Below are positions 9,395 to 18,357 of a stretch of DNA of 64,000 bases, piece after piece (positions within the stretch are counted from its first letter, which is position 1; each line of letters begins with the position of its first letter). The translations under genes were made by a program, and so were the position numbers. The notes below the pieces were generated by a model, which had not been told where the DNA came from, did not search any database, and was given only the letters and a program-made list of their open reading frames with translations. This DNA is from Aphanizomenon flos-aquae FACHB-1287 (GTDB lineage Bacteria > Cyanobacteriota > Cyanobacteriia > Cyanobacteriales > Nostocaceae). Location of the stretch: assembly GCF_014698755.1 (NCBI RefSeq), contig NZ_JACJTO010000005.1:92698-156697 (forward strand), written 5' to 3'.

Positions 9395-9733
9395 ATGAAA
9401 AAAATTATCTCCGTATTACTGTTAAGCGTAGCTATCTTCACTTTTGCCTTTACCAGTCCCGCTTCAGCGGCAGATACAGTTAGTGGAGCCGCATTATTTA
9501 AGGCTAATTGCGCTCAGTGTCACGTTGGAGGCGGAAATTTAGTTAATCGTGCTAAAACCTTGAAAAAGGAAGCTTTAGAAAAGTACAATATGTACTCTGC
9601 TGAAGCAATTATCGCCCAAGTTACTCACGGTAAAGGAGCTATGCCAGCTTTTGGTAAGAGGTTAAAAGCAGACCAAATAGAAAATGTTGCTGCTTATATA
9701 TTAGAACAAGCTGATAATGGCTGGGAAAAGTAA
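9395..9733 (+). CDS. petJ: Cytochrome c6 (cytochrome c553)
   Basis: A soluble thylakoid-lumen haem protein carrying electrons from cytochrome b6f to photosystem I as an alternative to plastocyanin. A signal peptide ([10 protein letters not shown]... cleaved after ASA, residues 1-25) precedes the mature 87-residue protein. The haem-binding CAQCH is at residues 39-43 and the axial methionine lies in [11 protein letters not shown]. The C terminus ([15 protein letters not shown]) is characteristic. It is a single-gene unit with its own terminator. Usually copper-repressed in cyanobacteria, but no operator could be assigned here. Confidence 0.97.
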   Translation: MKKIISVLLLSVAIFTFAFTSPASAADTVSGAALFKANCAQCHVGGGNLVNRAKTLKKEALEKYNMYSAEAIIAQVTHGKGAMPAFGKRLKADQIENVAAYILEQADNGWEK

Positions 9734-9764
9734 GTTTATGTCTGATTTAATGGCTTAACAATGT

Positions 9765-9792
9765 GCGGGGCTTTGAGTCCCGCCAAGTATTT
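9765..9792 (+). terminator. Terminator after petJ
   Basis: GCGGG / CCCGC hairpin with an internal CTTTGAG loop, followed by AAGTATTTTT, about 30 bases after the petJ stop. Confidence 0.7.
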
Positions 9793-9822
9793 TTACTGAA
9801 CTTAATTGATTACCAAGTATAT

Positions 9823-9888
9823 GGCGATTATAAATCGCTACTACACAAAAAAAAGTCTACCTGCGCGGACTATTAATCAATTTTTGCT
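9823..9888. repeat. Dispersed palindromic repeat (ACTACACAA / AGTC...GGACT type)
   Basis: GGCGATTATAAATCGCTACTACACAA followed by an imperfect AGTCTACC...CGCGGACT palindrome. A related and more complete copy lies at 16663-16760, so this belongs to a dispersed family rather than to tonB regulation. Confidence 0.5.
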
Positions 9889-9939
9889 GTATTCTCAATT
9901 TTCAAACAAATAATTAATTATCAAAACTAGCTATCAAAT

Positions 9940-11250
9940 ATGGGGTTATCAACTTTTATTATACAACAGCGAGAAAAAGAAGCTGAAGCATTGAAAACTT
10001 TTCTTTGCTATAGTCTCATGGCTTCAGTAGCATTACATATTGGGGTACTAGCTTTAAGTATTAATAGGTTTTTTCTCAGAGTTCCTGAAGTTAGAGAAGA
10101 ACCAATTGAAGTCACAATTCTGGAAACCGTACCCCAGAAAGTAGTTGAACCATTAGTAAAGACAAAATTGCTACCAAAAATAAATTCTGACGCTGGAGGT
10201 GGAAATCAAGGTGGTGGAATTTCCATACCCACAAAAACAGCTATCAGTATAATAAAGTCTTCTGTCGCACCCGTAACTAAACAAAACCCACCAAAAACCA
10301 GTAATAATTTTATTACAAAACAATCTCAAATACTTACCAGTCCCGAACCAAGGACAGCACCAAAACCGGTAAAAATTAATCCAACTGAAAATACCAGTTC
10401 TGAGCCGACGATAAGAACAAACCCGGTAAAAACCAACCCAATAGAGAAATTAGATGAAAACTCCAATAACCTCGCGTCTACTCCACCCCAAGCAAATACA
10501 AAAACCGCAGATATCCCTCACAATTCTACCACTTCCACACAGTTACCCCAGAATATAAATAGTTTAAACAATTTAGGCGATCGCTTGGGAAATAATTTAG
10601 ATAAAGGTACTGGTGTAGGAAAAGGTTCTGGTAATGGTGTAGGTACTGGTGTAGGAAAAGGTTCTGGTAATGGTGTTGGGAATGAGATTGGGAATAAACA
10701 AAAACCAGAAAATACACCAGTAGCTACCGCGACCAAACCTCCCAAGGAAAATGGTTCTACATTGAATCGTGCAGATTGTATTCAGTGTAAAATTAAATAC
10801 CCAGATAGTGCTAGACGGCGGGGCGCGGAAGGAAATCCAGAAGTTTCTATTAATACTGATTTGAATGGCAACGTTACGCAGGTAAGACTAATCCGTTCTA
10901 GTGGAGATAGGGAACTAGACGAAGCTGCTCAAAAAGCTGCACAAGAGTGGAAATTAACACCCACAGAAGGGGGAAGAGAAGGAGTAAAAGCCTCAGTTAA
11001 TTTTGCTATTAAAGGGACACAGCGTCACCGTCAACTTCAAGAACGTCAAACAAAAAAAGAGAGAGAAGTCGCTAAGAAAAAACCTGAAAAAGAAACTTTT
11101 ACTTCTAATTCTGTAGAATCTTCTCAAGGTAATCAAAGAAAAACAACTCCTATTATTACCGATGTTCCTACCGAAAATACAACTAGACGTAACCCAGCAT
11201 CTGCACCTTCTGAAAGTAAATCATCTACTGAGTCTAATAGTGATTTATAA
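9940..11250 (+). CDS. TonB-like energy-transducing protein
   Basis: A 436-residue inner-membrane protein that would pass proton-motive force to outer-membrane receptors. Residues 1-18 are cytoplasmic, about 19-42 form one membrane segment (FLCYSLMASVALHIGVLALS), 50-265 are a low-complexity periplasmic linker rich in P, T, N and K, and about 278-358 form the TonB C-terminal domain (YPDSARRRGAEG, VRLIRSSGDRELDEAA). The linker has a 36-nt tandem duplication giving GKGSGNGVG repeats. A CIQC pair sits at 280-283. About 78 charged residues follow the TonB domain, which normally ends the protein. The next gene is a TonB-dependent receptor, its likely partner. Confidence 0.85.
   Translation: MGLSTFIIQQREKEAEALKTFLCYSLMASVALHIGVLALSINRFFLRVPEVREEPIEVTILETVPQKVVEPLVKTKLLPKINSDAGGGNQGGGISIPTKTAISIIKSSVAPVTKQNPPKTSNNFITKQSQILTSPEPRTAPKPVKINPTENTSSEPTIRTNPVKTNPIEKLDENSNNLASTPPQANTKTADIPHNSTTSTQLPQNINSLNNLGDRLGNNLDKGTGVGKGSGNGVGTGVGKGSGNGVGNEIGNKQKPENTPVATATKPPKENGSTLNRADCIQCKIKYPDSARRRGAEGNPEVSINTDLNGNVTQVRLIRSSGDRELDEAAQKAAQEWKLTPTEGGREGVKASVNFAIKGTQRHRQLQERQTKKEREVAKKKPEKETFTSNSVESSQGNQRKTTPIITDVPTENTTRRNPASAPSESKSSTESNSDL
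10606..10677 (+). repeat. Two perfect-phase copies of a 36-nt repeat inside the TonB gene
   Basis: GGTACTGGTGTAGGAAAAGG plus 16 further bases is present at 10606-10641 and again at 10642-10677, with only the last base changed. Each copy adds twelve residues to the glycine-rich linker. Confidence 0.9.
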
Positions 11251-11363
11251 GATACCAGACCTATTGAAGATTACAACTATGACAGATTGTCTTTTGACAG
11301 GATTTCTATTAATAGGGAAAATCTCAATTAGTGATTGTTATTACCGGGTGTGAGTTGAGCAAT

Positions 11364-13448
11364 ATGAATAAGAGTTTTTTTGTCTTACCAGTCTCCCTGC
11401 TGAGTTTACTGATAGCACTTCCTGGAGTTGCTGCTGATAACGAACATGATCAGAATACAGTAAAGTCAGATATTCCTAATTTAAATGAAATTGAATTACC
11501 TGTCACAAATGCTGAATTATTAACTCAACAACCAGGAGAAAACGAAGTTAAAACAGAACCTAAATCAGAATCAGATTTAACTCCTACAAATGATGCAGAT
11601 ATATTTGTAGAAACTATTGGAGAAAAAGACATTCTCCCCGAATCTACTCCTACTTATGTAATTGAAAAAGAGGAAATTAAAAAACAGAGTGCAACCAGCG
11701 TTGCTGATGTTTTAAAAAAAATGCCCGGTTTTGCAATTAATAATGTAGGACATGGTGCAGATATTCACACAGGTACATATTATCGAGGAGCTTCTATTGA
11801 CCAATCTGTATTTCTAATTAATGGTAGACCAATTAATACAAATATTAGTACCTATCATGGTGCAACAGATTTAAATAGCATTCCTGTAGAGGCTATTGAA
11901 AGGGTAGAATTATACAGTGGTACTGCTTCTTCTTTATATGGTTCTTCAGCCTTTGGTGGAGTTGTGAATATTATCACAAAAGCAGGTTATGGTCAACCAA
12001 AACTAACTGGAAGTTTAGAATTTGGCTCATTAAATTTAAATAATCAACAGTTAACTTATGGTGGTTCAACTAATAAGGTAAAATACAATTTTAGTTTTCA
12101 AAGGTTCTTTATAGATAACCGTTATCCTGTTCCCGTCGGGGCTGCGAATAGAGATAGTCAAGGATATTTATCTAATGCAGATACGTCTACCAGCACTTAT
12201 TTTGGTAGTGTGGGTATAGATTTAGATCCTAAAAATTCTTTAACTTTAGATGTAACTACTCTCAGTAGTCGTCGAGGTTTAATTTATTTTGGTTTCCCCT
12301 TACAAAAAGATAGATTAGATCATGATGGTTTGAACGTTGGGTTATCTTGGAAAACTCGACTAGGTAAAGATGAAAATTCCAATTTAACAACTACATTGGG
12401 TTACAATCGAGATTATTTTAGCACTTATGGACCAACAGGAGCGACATTTTACAGGACTGGAATTTTAGATACACAACAATTCAAAACCAGGATAGATCAT
12501 GAATGGAAACTCACTGAAAATAATCAATTGCGCTGGGGTTTAGACCTAAAAAATACAGATTTAATTGGCAATGTTTTGAGTACGAATCCTGTCCTAATTC
12601 CTAAAAATGAAAAAGAAGATAGAAGTGTTTTAAATACAGCTTTATTCGCTGTTAATACTTGGAAAATTAGCGATACTTTCCAAATAGATTTAGGGTTAAG
12701 ACAAAGCTTTGATAGCCAATTTGGTAGTTATTTTAATCCCAGTGGAGGTTTACGTTATAATGTTAATCCAATAGTCGCATTTCGTGGTAGTTGGGCGGGG
12801 GCACAACGGAATCCTGGATTAGATCAATTATATGTTTTTGATACGGTTCATAATTGGAATCCTAACCCTGATTTAAAACCAGAAACTGGTTCTAATTGGA
12901 CTGCGGGAGTAGATATCAAATTCTCGGAAAAACTGTTAGGACAATTTACTTATTTTGGAAATAGTTTAGATAATCGTTTGGGAATAATTAGTGGAAAATG
13001 GCAAAATATAGGTTTAGTTGATACCAATGGTTTAGAAACAGGATTACAATTAAAAGTTAGTCGTAATTGGTCAACTTTTCTTAACTACACTTATACAGAT
13101 GCTCAAATCAAAACTGGCACAGAAAAAGGATTACAATTAGGATTAATTCCCTATTCTTGGCTACAAACTGGCATTGGTTATCAAAAAGATGGATGGGAGG
13201 GTAATTTATATGCTACTTATAATAGTGGTTCTCGTCGTTCTATTTTTAATAACAGTAGTGCTGGAGACAAAAATACAGATTTTGCACCGTCTTTCTTTAA
13301 TTTAGATTTTGGTGGTCGCATTCCTGTAAATAAAAACTTGGGAGTGACTTTTTACCTAGAAAATATATTAGGTGAACAATATGAAAAGGTAAATCGGATT
13401 TATAGTCCTGGTTTTACTTTTCGTGTGGGTTTAAGTTCCAGTTTATAG
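11364..13448 (+). CDS. TonB-dependent outer-membrane receptor
   Basis: A receptor of about 694 residues. The ATG at 11364 is preferred to the GTG at 11331 because a clean signal peptide then follows (MNKSFFVLPVSLLSLLIALP, cleavage near GVAA). The plug domain is clear at about 100-215 (VADVLKKMPGF, GTYYRGASIDQSVFLINGRP, VEAIERVELYSGTASSLYG, GGVVNIITK), followed by a long beta-barrel ending in an aromatic strand (SPGFTFRVGLSSSL). The plug resembles BtuB/siderophore receptors, but the ligand cannot be read from sequence. There is no STN signalling domain. It lies 114 bases after the TonB gene, probably co-transcribed. Confidence 0.92.
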   Translation: MNKSFFVLPVSLLSLLIALPGVAADNEHDQNTVKSDIPNLNEIELPVTNAELLTQQPGENEVKTEPKSESDLTPTNDADIFVETIGEKDILPESTPTYVIEKEEIKKQSATSVADVLKKMPGFAINNVGHGADIHTGTYYRGASIDQSVFLINGRPINTNISTYHGATDLNSIPVEAIERVELYSGTASSLYGSSAFGGVVNIITKAGYGQPKLTGSLEFGSLNLNNQQLTYGGSTNKVKYNFSFQRFFIDNRYPVPVGAANRDSQGYLSNADTSTSTYFGSVGIDLDPKNSLTLDVTTLSSRRGLIYFGFPLQKDRLDHDGLNVGLSWKTRLGKDENSNLTTTLGYNRDYFSTYGPTGATFYRTGILDTQQFKTRIDHEWKLTENNQLRWGLDLKNTDLIGNVLSTNPVLIPKNEKEDRSVLNTALFAVNTWKISDTFQIDLGLRQSFDSQFGSYFNPSGGLRYNVNPIVAFRGSWAGAQRNPGLDQLYVFDTVHNWNPNPDLKPETGSNWTAGVDIKFSEKLLGQFTYFGNSLDNRLGIISGKWQNIGLVDTNGLETGLQLKVSRNWSTFLNYTYTDAQIKTGTEKGLQLGLIPYSWLQTGIGYQKDGWEGNLYATYNSGSRRSIFNNSSAGDKNTDFAPSFFNLDFGGRIPVNKNLGVTFYLENILGEQYEKVNRIYSPGFTFRVGLSSSL

Positions 13449-13455
13449 GATTTTG

Positions 13456-13699
13456 TTGGGTTGCGCTGTTGCTTAACCCAGCCTACGGTTAGAATTTGTA
13501 GAATTGTGTTGGGTTGCGCTGTTGCTTAACCCAACCTACGGTTAGAATTTGTAGAATTGTGTTGGGTTGCGCTGTTGCCTAACCCAATCTAAGGTTAGAA
13601 TTTGTAGAATTGTGTTGGGTTGCGCTGTTGCTTAACCCAACCTACGGTTGGAATTTGTAGAATTGTGTTGGGTTGCGCTGTCGCTTAACCCAACCTACG
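13456..13699. repeat. Tandem array: 4.6 units of 53 bp, each with a hairpin
   Basis: Units begin at 13456, 13509, 13562, 13615 and 13668, an exact 53-bp period. Each contains GTTGGGTTGCGC and TTAACCCAACC, which pair into a hairpin, followed by the spacer GGTTAGAATTTGTAGAATTG. The last unit stops after the hairpin. Units differ at only a few positions. The array fills the gap between the convergent receptor and Uma2-like genes. Confidence 0.95.
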
Positions 13700-13712
13700 A
13701 TTTTACAAGGTT

Positions 13713-14495
13713 CTACGGTTCTGGCTCAATTCCCAATTCCCGCAATTTAGCAGCTAATTTTTCTGCTCTTTGATATTCTCTATCTGCTCTTTGTCTTTCC
13801 TCCTTTGCTATTTGGCGTTCTTGTTCTGATATTTGGCGTTCTTGTGCTGCTTGTTCTGAACTCCACAGTAGTAAATTACCTGATTTATCCCACCAACGCA
13901 GCCAGTTCATGGTTTGTCCCAACCTTTCCCCAGACCAGATTCCCAGGTATAATTCCAATTGTGGAATCCACAGCCGCCCTTGGGTATCTACTGGGTGTAA
14001 AATATATTTACCATCTTGCAAATAACGGACTTCTAGACTACTATCATAGGGATCATAAGTCACATAAGTGGGTACTTGCAGAACTTGCTCGTAAAAATGC
14101 AGTTTCCCATAGGGTGGGGTTGACCGAATGGATAGTTCTCCTCCCTCTGCTTCTGAGAGAAATTCCATCACAATTGTGATTGCTGCACCATCTGTATTAG
14201 GGGTATAACTGCGACGAATTACCCCCTCTGGTACGGAATGTACTTGAGGAACATAAAACCAGTCTGGAGCTTTGACGACAATTTTTTTATTAACTGTTGC
14301 TACCAGCCCCAAATTCGAGCCAATTAGCATTTCTGGCTGGATATATCCTGAAGCTCCCAAAGCATCGGTTAGAGCCGCTGCGAGGGCGGGTTGTTGAATA
14401 TTTTCCACAGGATCATCTGGTAATATAAAATTAGCTGGTAGAGGTTCCCAGGTGATGGTTGTTTTAGCTTTGATAGACGGGGCTTCGAGTACCAT
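13713..14495 (-). CDS. Uma2-family (DUF820) protein with a charged C-terminal tail
   Basis: About 260 residues. The ATG at 14495 (MVLEAPSIKAK) is preferred to one eleven codons upstream. The central part matches the Uma2 family of PD-(D/E)XK-like proteins, very abundant in cyanobacteria: VVKAPDWFYVPQV, VIRRSYTPNTDGAA, VMEFLSEAEGG, GKLHFYEQVLQVPTYV, LQDGKYILHP. The last 60 residues are a repetitive EERQ/QERQ coiled coil ending AAKLRELGIEPEP. Family members are predicted nucleases with undefined roles. Convergent with the receptor gene across the 53-bp array. Confidence 0.85.
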   Translation of the reverse strand: MVLEAPSIKAKTTITWEPLPANFILPDDPVENIQQPALAAALTDALGASGYIQPEMLIGSNLGLVATVNKKIVVKAPDWFYVPQVHSVPEGVIRRSYTPNTDGAAITIVMEFLSEAEGGELSIRSTPPYGKLHFYEQVLQVPTYVTYDPYDSSLEVRYLQDGKYILHPVDTQGRLWIPQLELYLGIWSGERLGQTMNWLRWWDKSGNLLLWSSEQAAQERQISEQERQIAKEERQRADREYQRAEKLAAKLRELGIEPEP

Positions 14496-14604
14496 TGTAT
14501 TAACCTTCAACCCGAAATATTTGTGCAAATTAATTAACAGTATATCAAAGTTGAGCCACTACCATTAATTTTGATTTAATTACTATTACCATCCTACAAT
14601 TTTT

Positions 14605-14871
14605 TCACCAATTACTAATACTATTTTCATCCCAAACTTTTATTTTTAATTCTTGGAGATAATTTAACCCGTTTTGAATTTGTGCTTCTGTTCCTTGTAA
14701 GTCTAAATCAAACCAACCGTCACCTTCACCATTTGGTCCAAGAATTGCAGCTTTGATATTTACAGTCAAGCCGTATTCGGAAACTAGGTGAGAAATTACA
14801 GGTTCTTGATAATGATCTTGAGAAATTCTGACGAGAATGCTCTTATTTGTCAACTGATTTTTACTATTCAT
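14605..14871 (-). CDS. NIL-domain protein linked to the sulfate transporter
   Basis: An 88-residue protein: SILVRISQDHYQEPVISHL, then LTVNIKAAILGPNGEGDGWFDL and a GTEAQIQNGLNYLQEL helix. This is the ferredoxin-like NIL domain, found at the C terminus of MetN-type ABC ATPases and alone in cyanobacterial sulfate operons. It follows cysW at 57 bases on the same strand, so a role in substrate sensing or control of the permease is likely, but this is inference. Confidence 0.8.
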   Translation of the reverse strand: MNSKNQLTNKSILVRISQDHYQEPVISHLVSEYGLTVNIKAAILGPNGEGDGWFDLDLQGTEAQIQNGLNYLQELKIKVWDENSISNW

Positions 14872-14927
14872 AACAACTCCTAAGATGTAATTTAATAGTT
14901 GAGTTATTACCCATTACGAATTACGAA

Positions 14928-15767
14928 TTATTCAACTTCTTTAATACGGGTTTTTCTTTCTAGAATTTCCTTGAGTATTAATGTAACAACGGCCAAAAGT
15001 GCCAAAATTACAGCCGCAGAAAAAGCCGCTTCGGTTTCATATTGTTTATAAGCATCTTCCACAAATAATGGTAAACTCTGGGTTGTATTAGCAATGTTAC
15101 CAGATACCACAGAAACTGCGCCAAATTCACCCATGGCTCTAGCATTTGTGAGGATTAAACCATAGAGTAAACCCCAGCGAATACTCGGTAAAGTTACTCG
15201 CCAAAAAATTTGCCAATCATTTGCACCTAATGTTCTGGCGGCTTCTTCTTGGTCTTTTCCAAATTCCTCTAAAATCGGAATTACTTCTCTGGCCACAAAA
15301 GGCATACTCACAAAAGCTGTAGCCATAACCATGCCTGGAAAAGCAAAGATGATTTTAATATCTAATGCTTCTAACCAAGGTCCAAACCAGCCTTGTCTAC
15401 CGTACAATAAAACTATCATTAAACCGGCGACAACTGGAGAAATAGAAAAGGGTAAGTCGATGATACTAAGAACTATAGCACGTCCAGGGAATTTATGCCG
15501 AGCGATCGCCCAAGCCGCACATAAACCGAAAATTGCATTTACAGGAATAGCAATTACAGCTAATAATAAAGTTAACCAAGCTGCGTGGAGAAATTCCGGT
15601 TTTGTCAGGTTAGATAAAAATGGTCCAGTTCCCCTTTTAAAGGCTTCAAAAAAAACATTAATAGCGGGAATATATTGAACCAGAAATAAGTAGGAAATTG
15701 CCACCCCAATTAAAACTGCTGGTACCCAACTTTGTTTTTTTAGATTTTTAACTTTATCTATTGTCAT
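14928..15767 (-). CDS. cysW: Sulfate/thiosulfate ABC transporter permease CysW
   Basis: A 279-residue inner-membrane permease with about six hydrophobic segments and the ABC-permease EAA loop ([23 protein letters not shown]), which contacts the ATPase. It fits Cys[33 protein letters not shown] core and [13 protein letters not shown]. The start overlaps the end of cysT by 14 bases, so the two are translationally coupled. No cysA ATPase gene is present in this window, so the ATP-binding subunit must be encoded elsewhere. Confidence 0.93.
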   Translation of the reverse strand: MTIDKVKNLKKQSWVPAVLIGVAISYLFLVQYIPAINVFFEAFKRGTGPFLSNLTKPEFLHAAWLTLLLAVIAIPVNAIFGLCAAWAIARHKFPGRAIVLSIIDLPFSISPVVAGLMIVLLYGRQGWFGPWLEALDIKIIFAFPGMVMATAFVSMPFVAREVIPILEEFGKDQEEAARTLGANDWQIFWRVTLPSIRWGLLYGLILTNARAMGEFGAVSVVSGNIANTTQSLPLFVEDAYKQYETEAAFSAAVILALLAVVTLILKEILERKTRIKEVE

Positions 15768-16623
15768 ATCTTCTTGCCCAAGCTTGTAAGAAATTAATTG
15801 CTAATAACATCACCAAGGAAATTCCTAATAAAACCACACCAATTACAGTTGCACCGGCATAGTCATATTGTTCCAAACGTTGGAAAATTAACACAGGTGC
15901 AATCAAATCTTTATAGGGTGTATTAGAAGAAATAATTACTGTTGAACCATATTCTCCCACTGCACGGGAAAAACCTAAAGCCACACCGGTTAAAATCGTC
16001 GGAAATAGAGGAGGTAAAATCACTTTCCAGAAAGTCTGCCATTGAGAAGCGCCTAAACTCCAAGCCGCCTCTTCAATTTCTGCTTCCATTTCTTGAAGTA
16101 CAGGTTGTACAGTTCGTACGACAAAGGGTAATGATATAAATACCATAGCTACTCCCACACCTAAACGAGTAAAGGAAACTTTAATTCCCATTGGTGCTAG
16201 TAATGAACCTAGCCAGCCATTATCACTATAAACAGTTGCCAGTGTTAAACCAGCAACAGATGTTGGTAGCGCGAAAGGTAAATCCACTGTAGCATCAATA
16301 ATCCGTTTAAAAGGAAAATCGTACCGCACCAATACCCAAGCAATCAAAGTTCCAAATACGCCATTAAGCAAAGCCGCAAATAATGATGTAACAAAAGTTA
16401 CGCTATAAGTTGCCAATGCTAAATCATTAGTAGCAATTTCCCAAAACTTCGCCGGTGACTCCGTACCAGCCTTGAGAAACATGGCCATAATGGGAATAAA
16501 TAACATGATAGTTAAATATCCCAAAGTAATTCGCCAAGTCCAAGGAAGATGAATTAAATTATTTAAAAACACCCTCCAAACGGGAGTTTTAATATTAGTT
16601 TTTACAGAAGAAGATACAGCCAT
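15754..16623 (-). CDS. cysT: Sulfate/thiosulfate ABC transporter permease CysT (CysU)
   Basis: A 289-residue permease with six predicted membrane segments. Diagnostic pieces are [18 protein letters not shown], the EAA loop ([19 protein letters not shown]) and [17 protein letters not shown]. It forms the heterodimeric channel with CysW, fed by a periplasmic sulfate-binding protein. It is separated from the upstream sbpA by 151 bases that hold a palindromic repeat, so some transcript processing or attenuation there is possible. Confidence 0.93.
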   Translation of the reverse strand: MAVSSSVKTNIKTPVWRVFLNNLIHLPWTWRITLGYLTIMLFIPIMAMFLKAGTESPAKFWEIATNDLALATYSVTFVTSLFAALLNGVFGTLIAWVLVRYDFPFKRIIDATVDLPFALPTSVAGLTLATVYSDNGWLGSLLAPMGIKVSFTRLGVGVAMVFISLPFVVRTVQPVLQEMEAEIEEAAWSLGASQWQTFWKVILPPLFPTILTGVALGFSRAVGEYGSTVIISSNTPYKDLIAPVLIFQRLEQYDYAGATVIGVVLLGISLVMLLAINFLQAWARRYDNR

Positions 16624-16662
16624 AATTTAATCAGTTGTCAGTTGTTATTTAGAAAATTCAGG

Positions 16663-16760
16663 CGACTGGAAGTCACGACTACACAAGCAAAACGCGCGTG
16701 GATTTTAAATTTTCCTAGTCCGCGTACGGACTTTGTTTGTATAGCCGTGATTTATAATCG
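16663..16760. repeat. Palindromic repeat between sbpA and cysT
   Basis: Outer arms GCGACTGGAAGTCACGACTA and the opposed TAGCCGTGATTTATAATCG are inverted copies, and an inner perfect palindrome AGTCCGCGTACGGACT lies at 16717-16732. A related element occurs at 9823-9888. It sits inside the sulfate operon. Confidence 0.7.
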
Positions 16761-16774
16761 ATAGGACTTGTCAA

Positions 16775-17869
16775 CTACGGTTTATTCTTAGCTTGAATTT
16801 TATCAAAAATTGCCCCTTCAGCAAAGAATTTTTTCTGAACTATATCCCAACCTCCTAATTCTTGAACTGTACTTAAGGTTTTTATGGGCGGATATTTGTC
16901 CTCAAATTCCTTGGTTTTAGCCACTGTTTCATTTACAGGACGAAATCCCACTTTCGCAAATTCCTCTTGTGCTTCAGGAGTAAACAAGTATTTAACAAAA
17001 GCCTCTGCTACTTCACGATTACCATGTTTATCAACATTTTTATCAACAATAGTAACAGGATTATCAATGGAAATATTTACATCAGGAAGAATATAATTAG
17101 TTTTTTCACCCTTGTCTTGGGCTAAAACAATTTCATTCTCATAATTGATTAAAGCATCACCTTGGCCTTGTTTAAAAAATGCGTCTGTAGCTTCACGAGC
17201 ATCTTTTGTTAAGACAGGGACATTTTTATAAACTTTAGTCACAAACTCCGTTGCTTTTGCTTCGTCTCCACCTGTTTTAATTACTGAATTCCAAAGTGCT
17301 AAAAAATTCCACCGCGCCACACCAGAAGTTTTAGGATCTGCGGTAATTAATTTAACATCATCTCTAGCTAAATCAACCCAGTTCTTGATACCTTTGGGAT
17401 TACCTTCACGGGTTACTAAAGCTGCAACAGATTTAGTAACAATACTGTCATTAGGAAATTCTTTTTCCCACCCAGGCTGAATTAATCCCGCTTTTTCAAT
17501 TTTTTGCGTATCTAAAGCTAGTGCTAGATGAACAATATCTGCTTCTAAACCATCAACTACAGCTCTGGTTTGCGAACCAGAACCACCATAGCTTTGTTTA
17601 AATTCTACAGTTTGCTTATGTTCTTGTTGCCATTTTTCCACAAATTTGGGAATAATTGCCGCGTGAGCAGCTTTAGTAACAGCATAAGATACAAGTGTTA
17701 ATTCTACGTTCCCTTTTTTATCAGGTGAATTACTGCTTTTTGTCCCAGAGCAAGCAGCAAGAGATACACTTAATACAGTTCCTACTAAAACAAGTGATAC
17801 AAAGCTTTTGAGGGAATTTGCTCTCCAGGTCTGTTGCCATATTTTTAGTAATTTATACCACAAATTCAT
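16775..17869 (-). CDS. sbpA: Sulfate-binding lipoprotein SbpA
   Basis: A 364-residue periplasmic sulfate-binding protein. The N terminus carries a lipoprotein signal with lipobox LAAC at residues 37-40, so it would be anchored through Cys40. The mature part has the family signatures LTLVSYAVTKAAHAAI, SYGGSGSQTRAVVDGLEADIV, TADPKTSGVARWNFLALW and GQGDALINYENE. It heads the sbpA-cysT-cysW-NIL operon and is divergent from a second sbpA gene 488 bases away. Confidence 0.95.
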   Translation of the reverse strand: MNLWYKLLKIWQQTWRANSLKSFVSLVLVGTVLSVSLAACSGTKSSNSPDKKGNVELTLVSYAVTKAAHAAIIPKFVEKWQQEHKQTVEFKQSYGGSGSQTRAVVDGLEADIVHLALALDTQKIEKAGLIQPGWEKEFPNDSIVTKSVAALVTREGNPKGIKNWVDLARDDVKLITADPKTSGVARWNFLALWNSVIKTGGDEAKATEFVTKVYKNVPVLTKDAREATDAFFKQGQGDALINYENEIVLAQDKGEKTNYILPDVNISIDNPVTIVDKNVDKHGNREVAEAFVKYLFTPEAQEEFAKVGFRPVNETVAKTKEFEDKYPPIKTLSTVQELGGWDIVQKKFFAEGAIFDKIQAKNKP

Positions 17870-18357
17870 CTTTTATCCTTTAATTAATCTTTTTGAATTT
17901 TGCTAAAGCGCAAGATTTTAATTACAAGCCCTTTATAAGTATTTGGTGATCAATACCAGCTAAAACTGCATATTGACGATAGGGAATATGGAGATTTTAG
18001 CAGTATGTGGGACAAATGACAACATCTTTACTTCTCATTTATCAATTTCTGATCATCTTCATTATGATTAATTAAGAATAATTACTTAATAATCTAATAC
18101 TTTAAACACTTTAATTTAATAATTACTTTATAATACATCCTGCTGAAATACTTACCAAATAAGATTTTTAAGCAATTTAATTATTAAAAAATACTTACAA
18201 TATATAATACATACAATATCCGATAGGAAAATGATTGATTTTAAGTGTAAAAACTATTGATTTTATTTATTGTGTCTGGTATGCTTTTTTCTAGCAAATA
18301 AATACGATATCCCGACAGGAGTATCGTAGATTCTATTAATATCCAGTTAAGGACACC
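17870..18357. promoter_or_regulatory. Divergent control region between the two sulfate-binding protein genes
   Basis: A 488-bp AT-rich spacer without genes. It must hold promoters for both sbpA units. The only clear dyad is at 18303-18328 next to the second gene. CysR-type sites are expected from the biology, but none could be assigned with confidence. Confidence 0.5.
18303..18328. promoter_or_regulatory. Inverted repeat just upstream of the second sbpA
   Basis: TACGATA and TATCGTA, perfectly inverted, are separated by 12 bases, with the whole dyad ending 30 bases before the start codon. The spacing suits either a regulator-binding site or a leader hairpin. No regulator is identified. Confidence 0.4.

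Noticed and set aside
10526..10745. Two minus-strand frames inside the TonB gene
   Set aside because: They are shadows of the glycine-rich repeat read on the other strand.
13456..13699. Array considered as CRISPR
   Set aside because: The repeat unit is 53 bp with no variable spacers between conserved repeats, so it is a tandem array and not a CRISPR.
13805..14179. 124-codon plus-strand frame inside the Uma2-like gene
   Set aside because: It is the opposite strand of a convincing gene, with no domain pattern.
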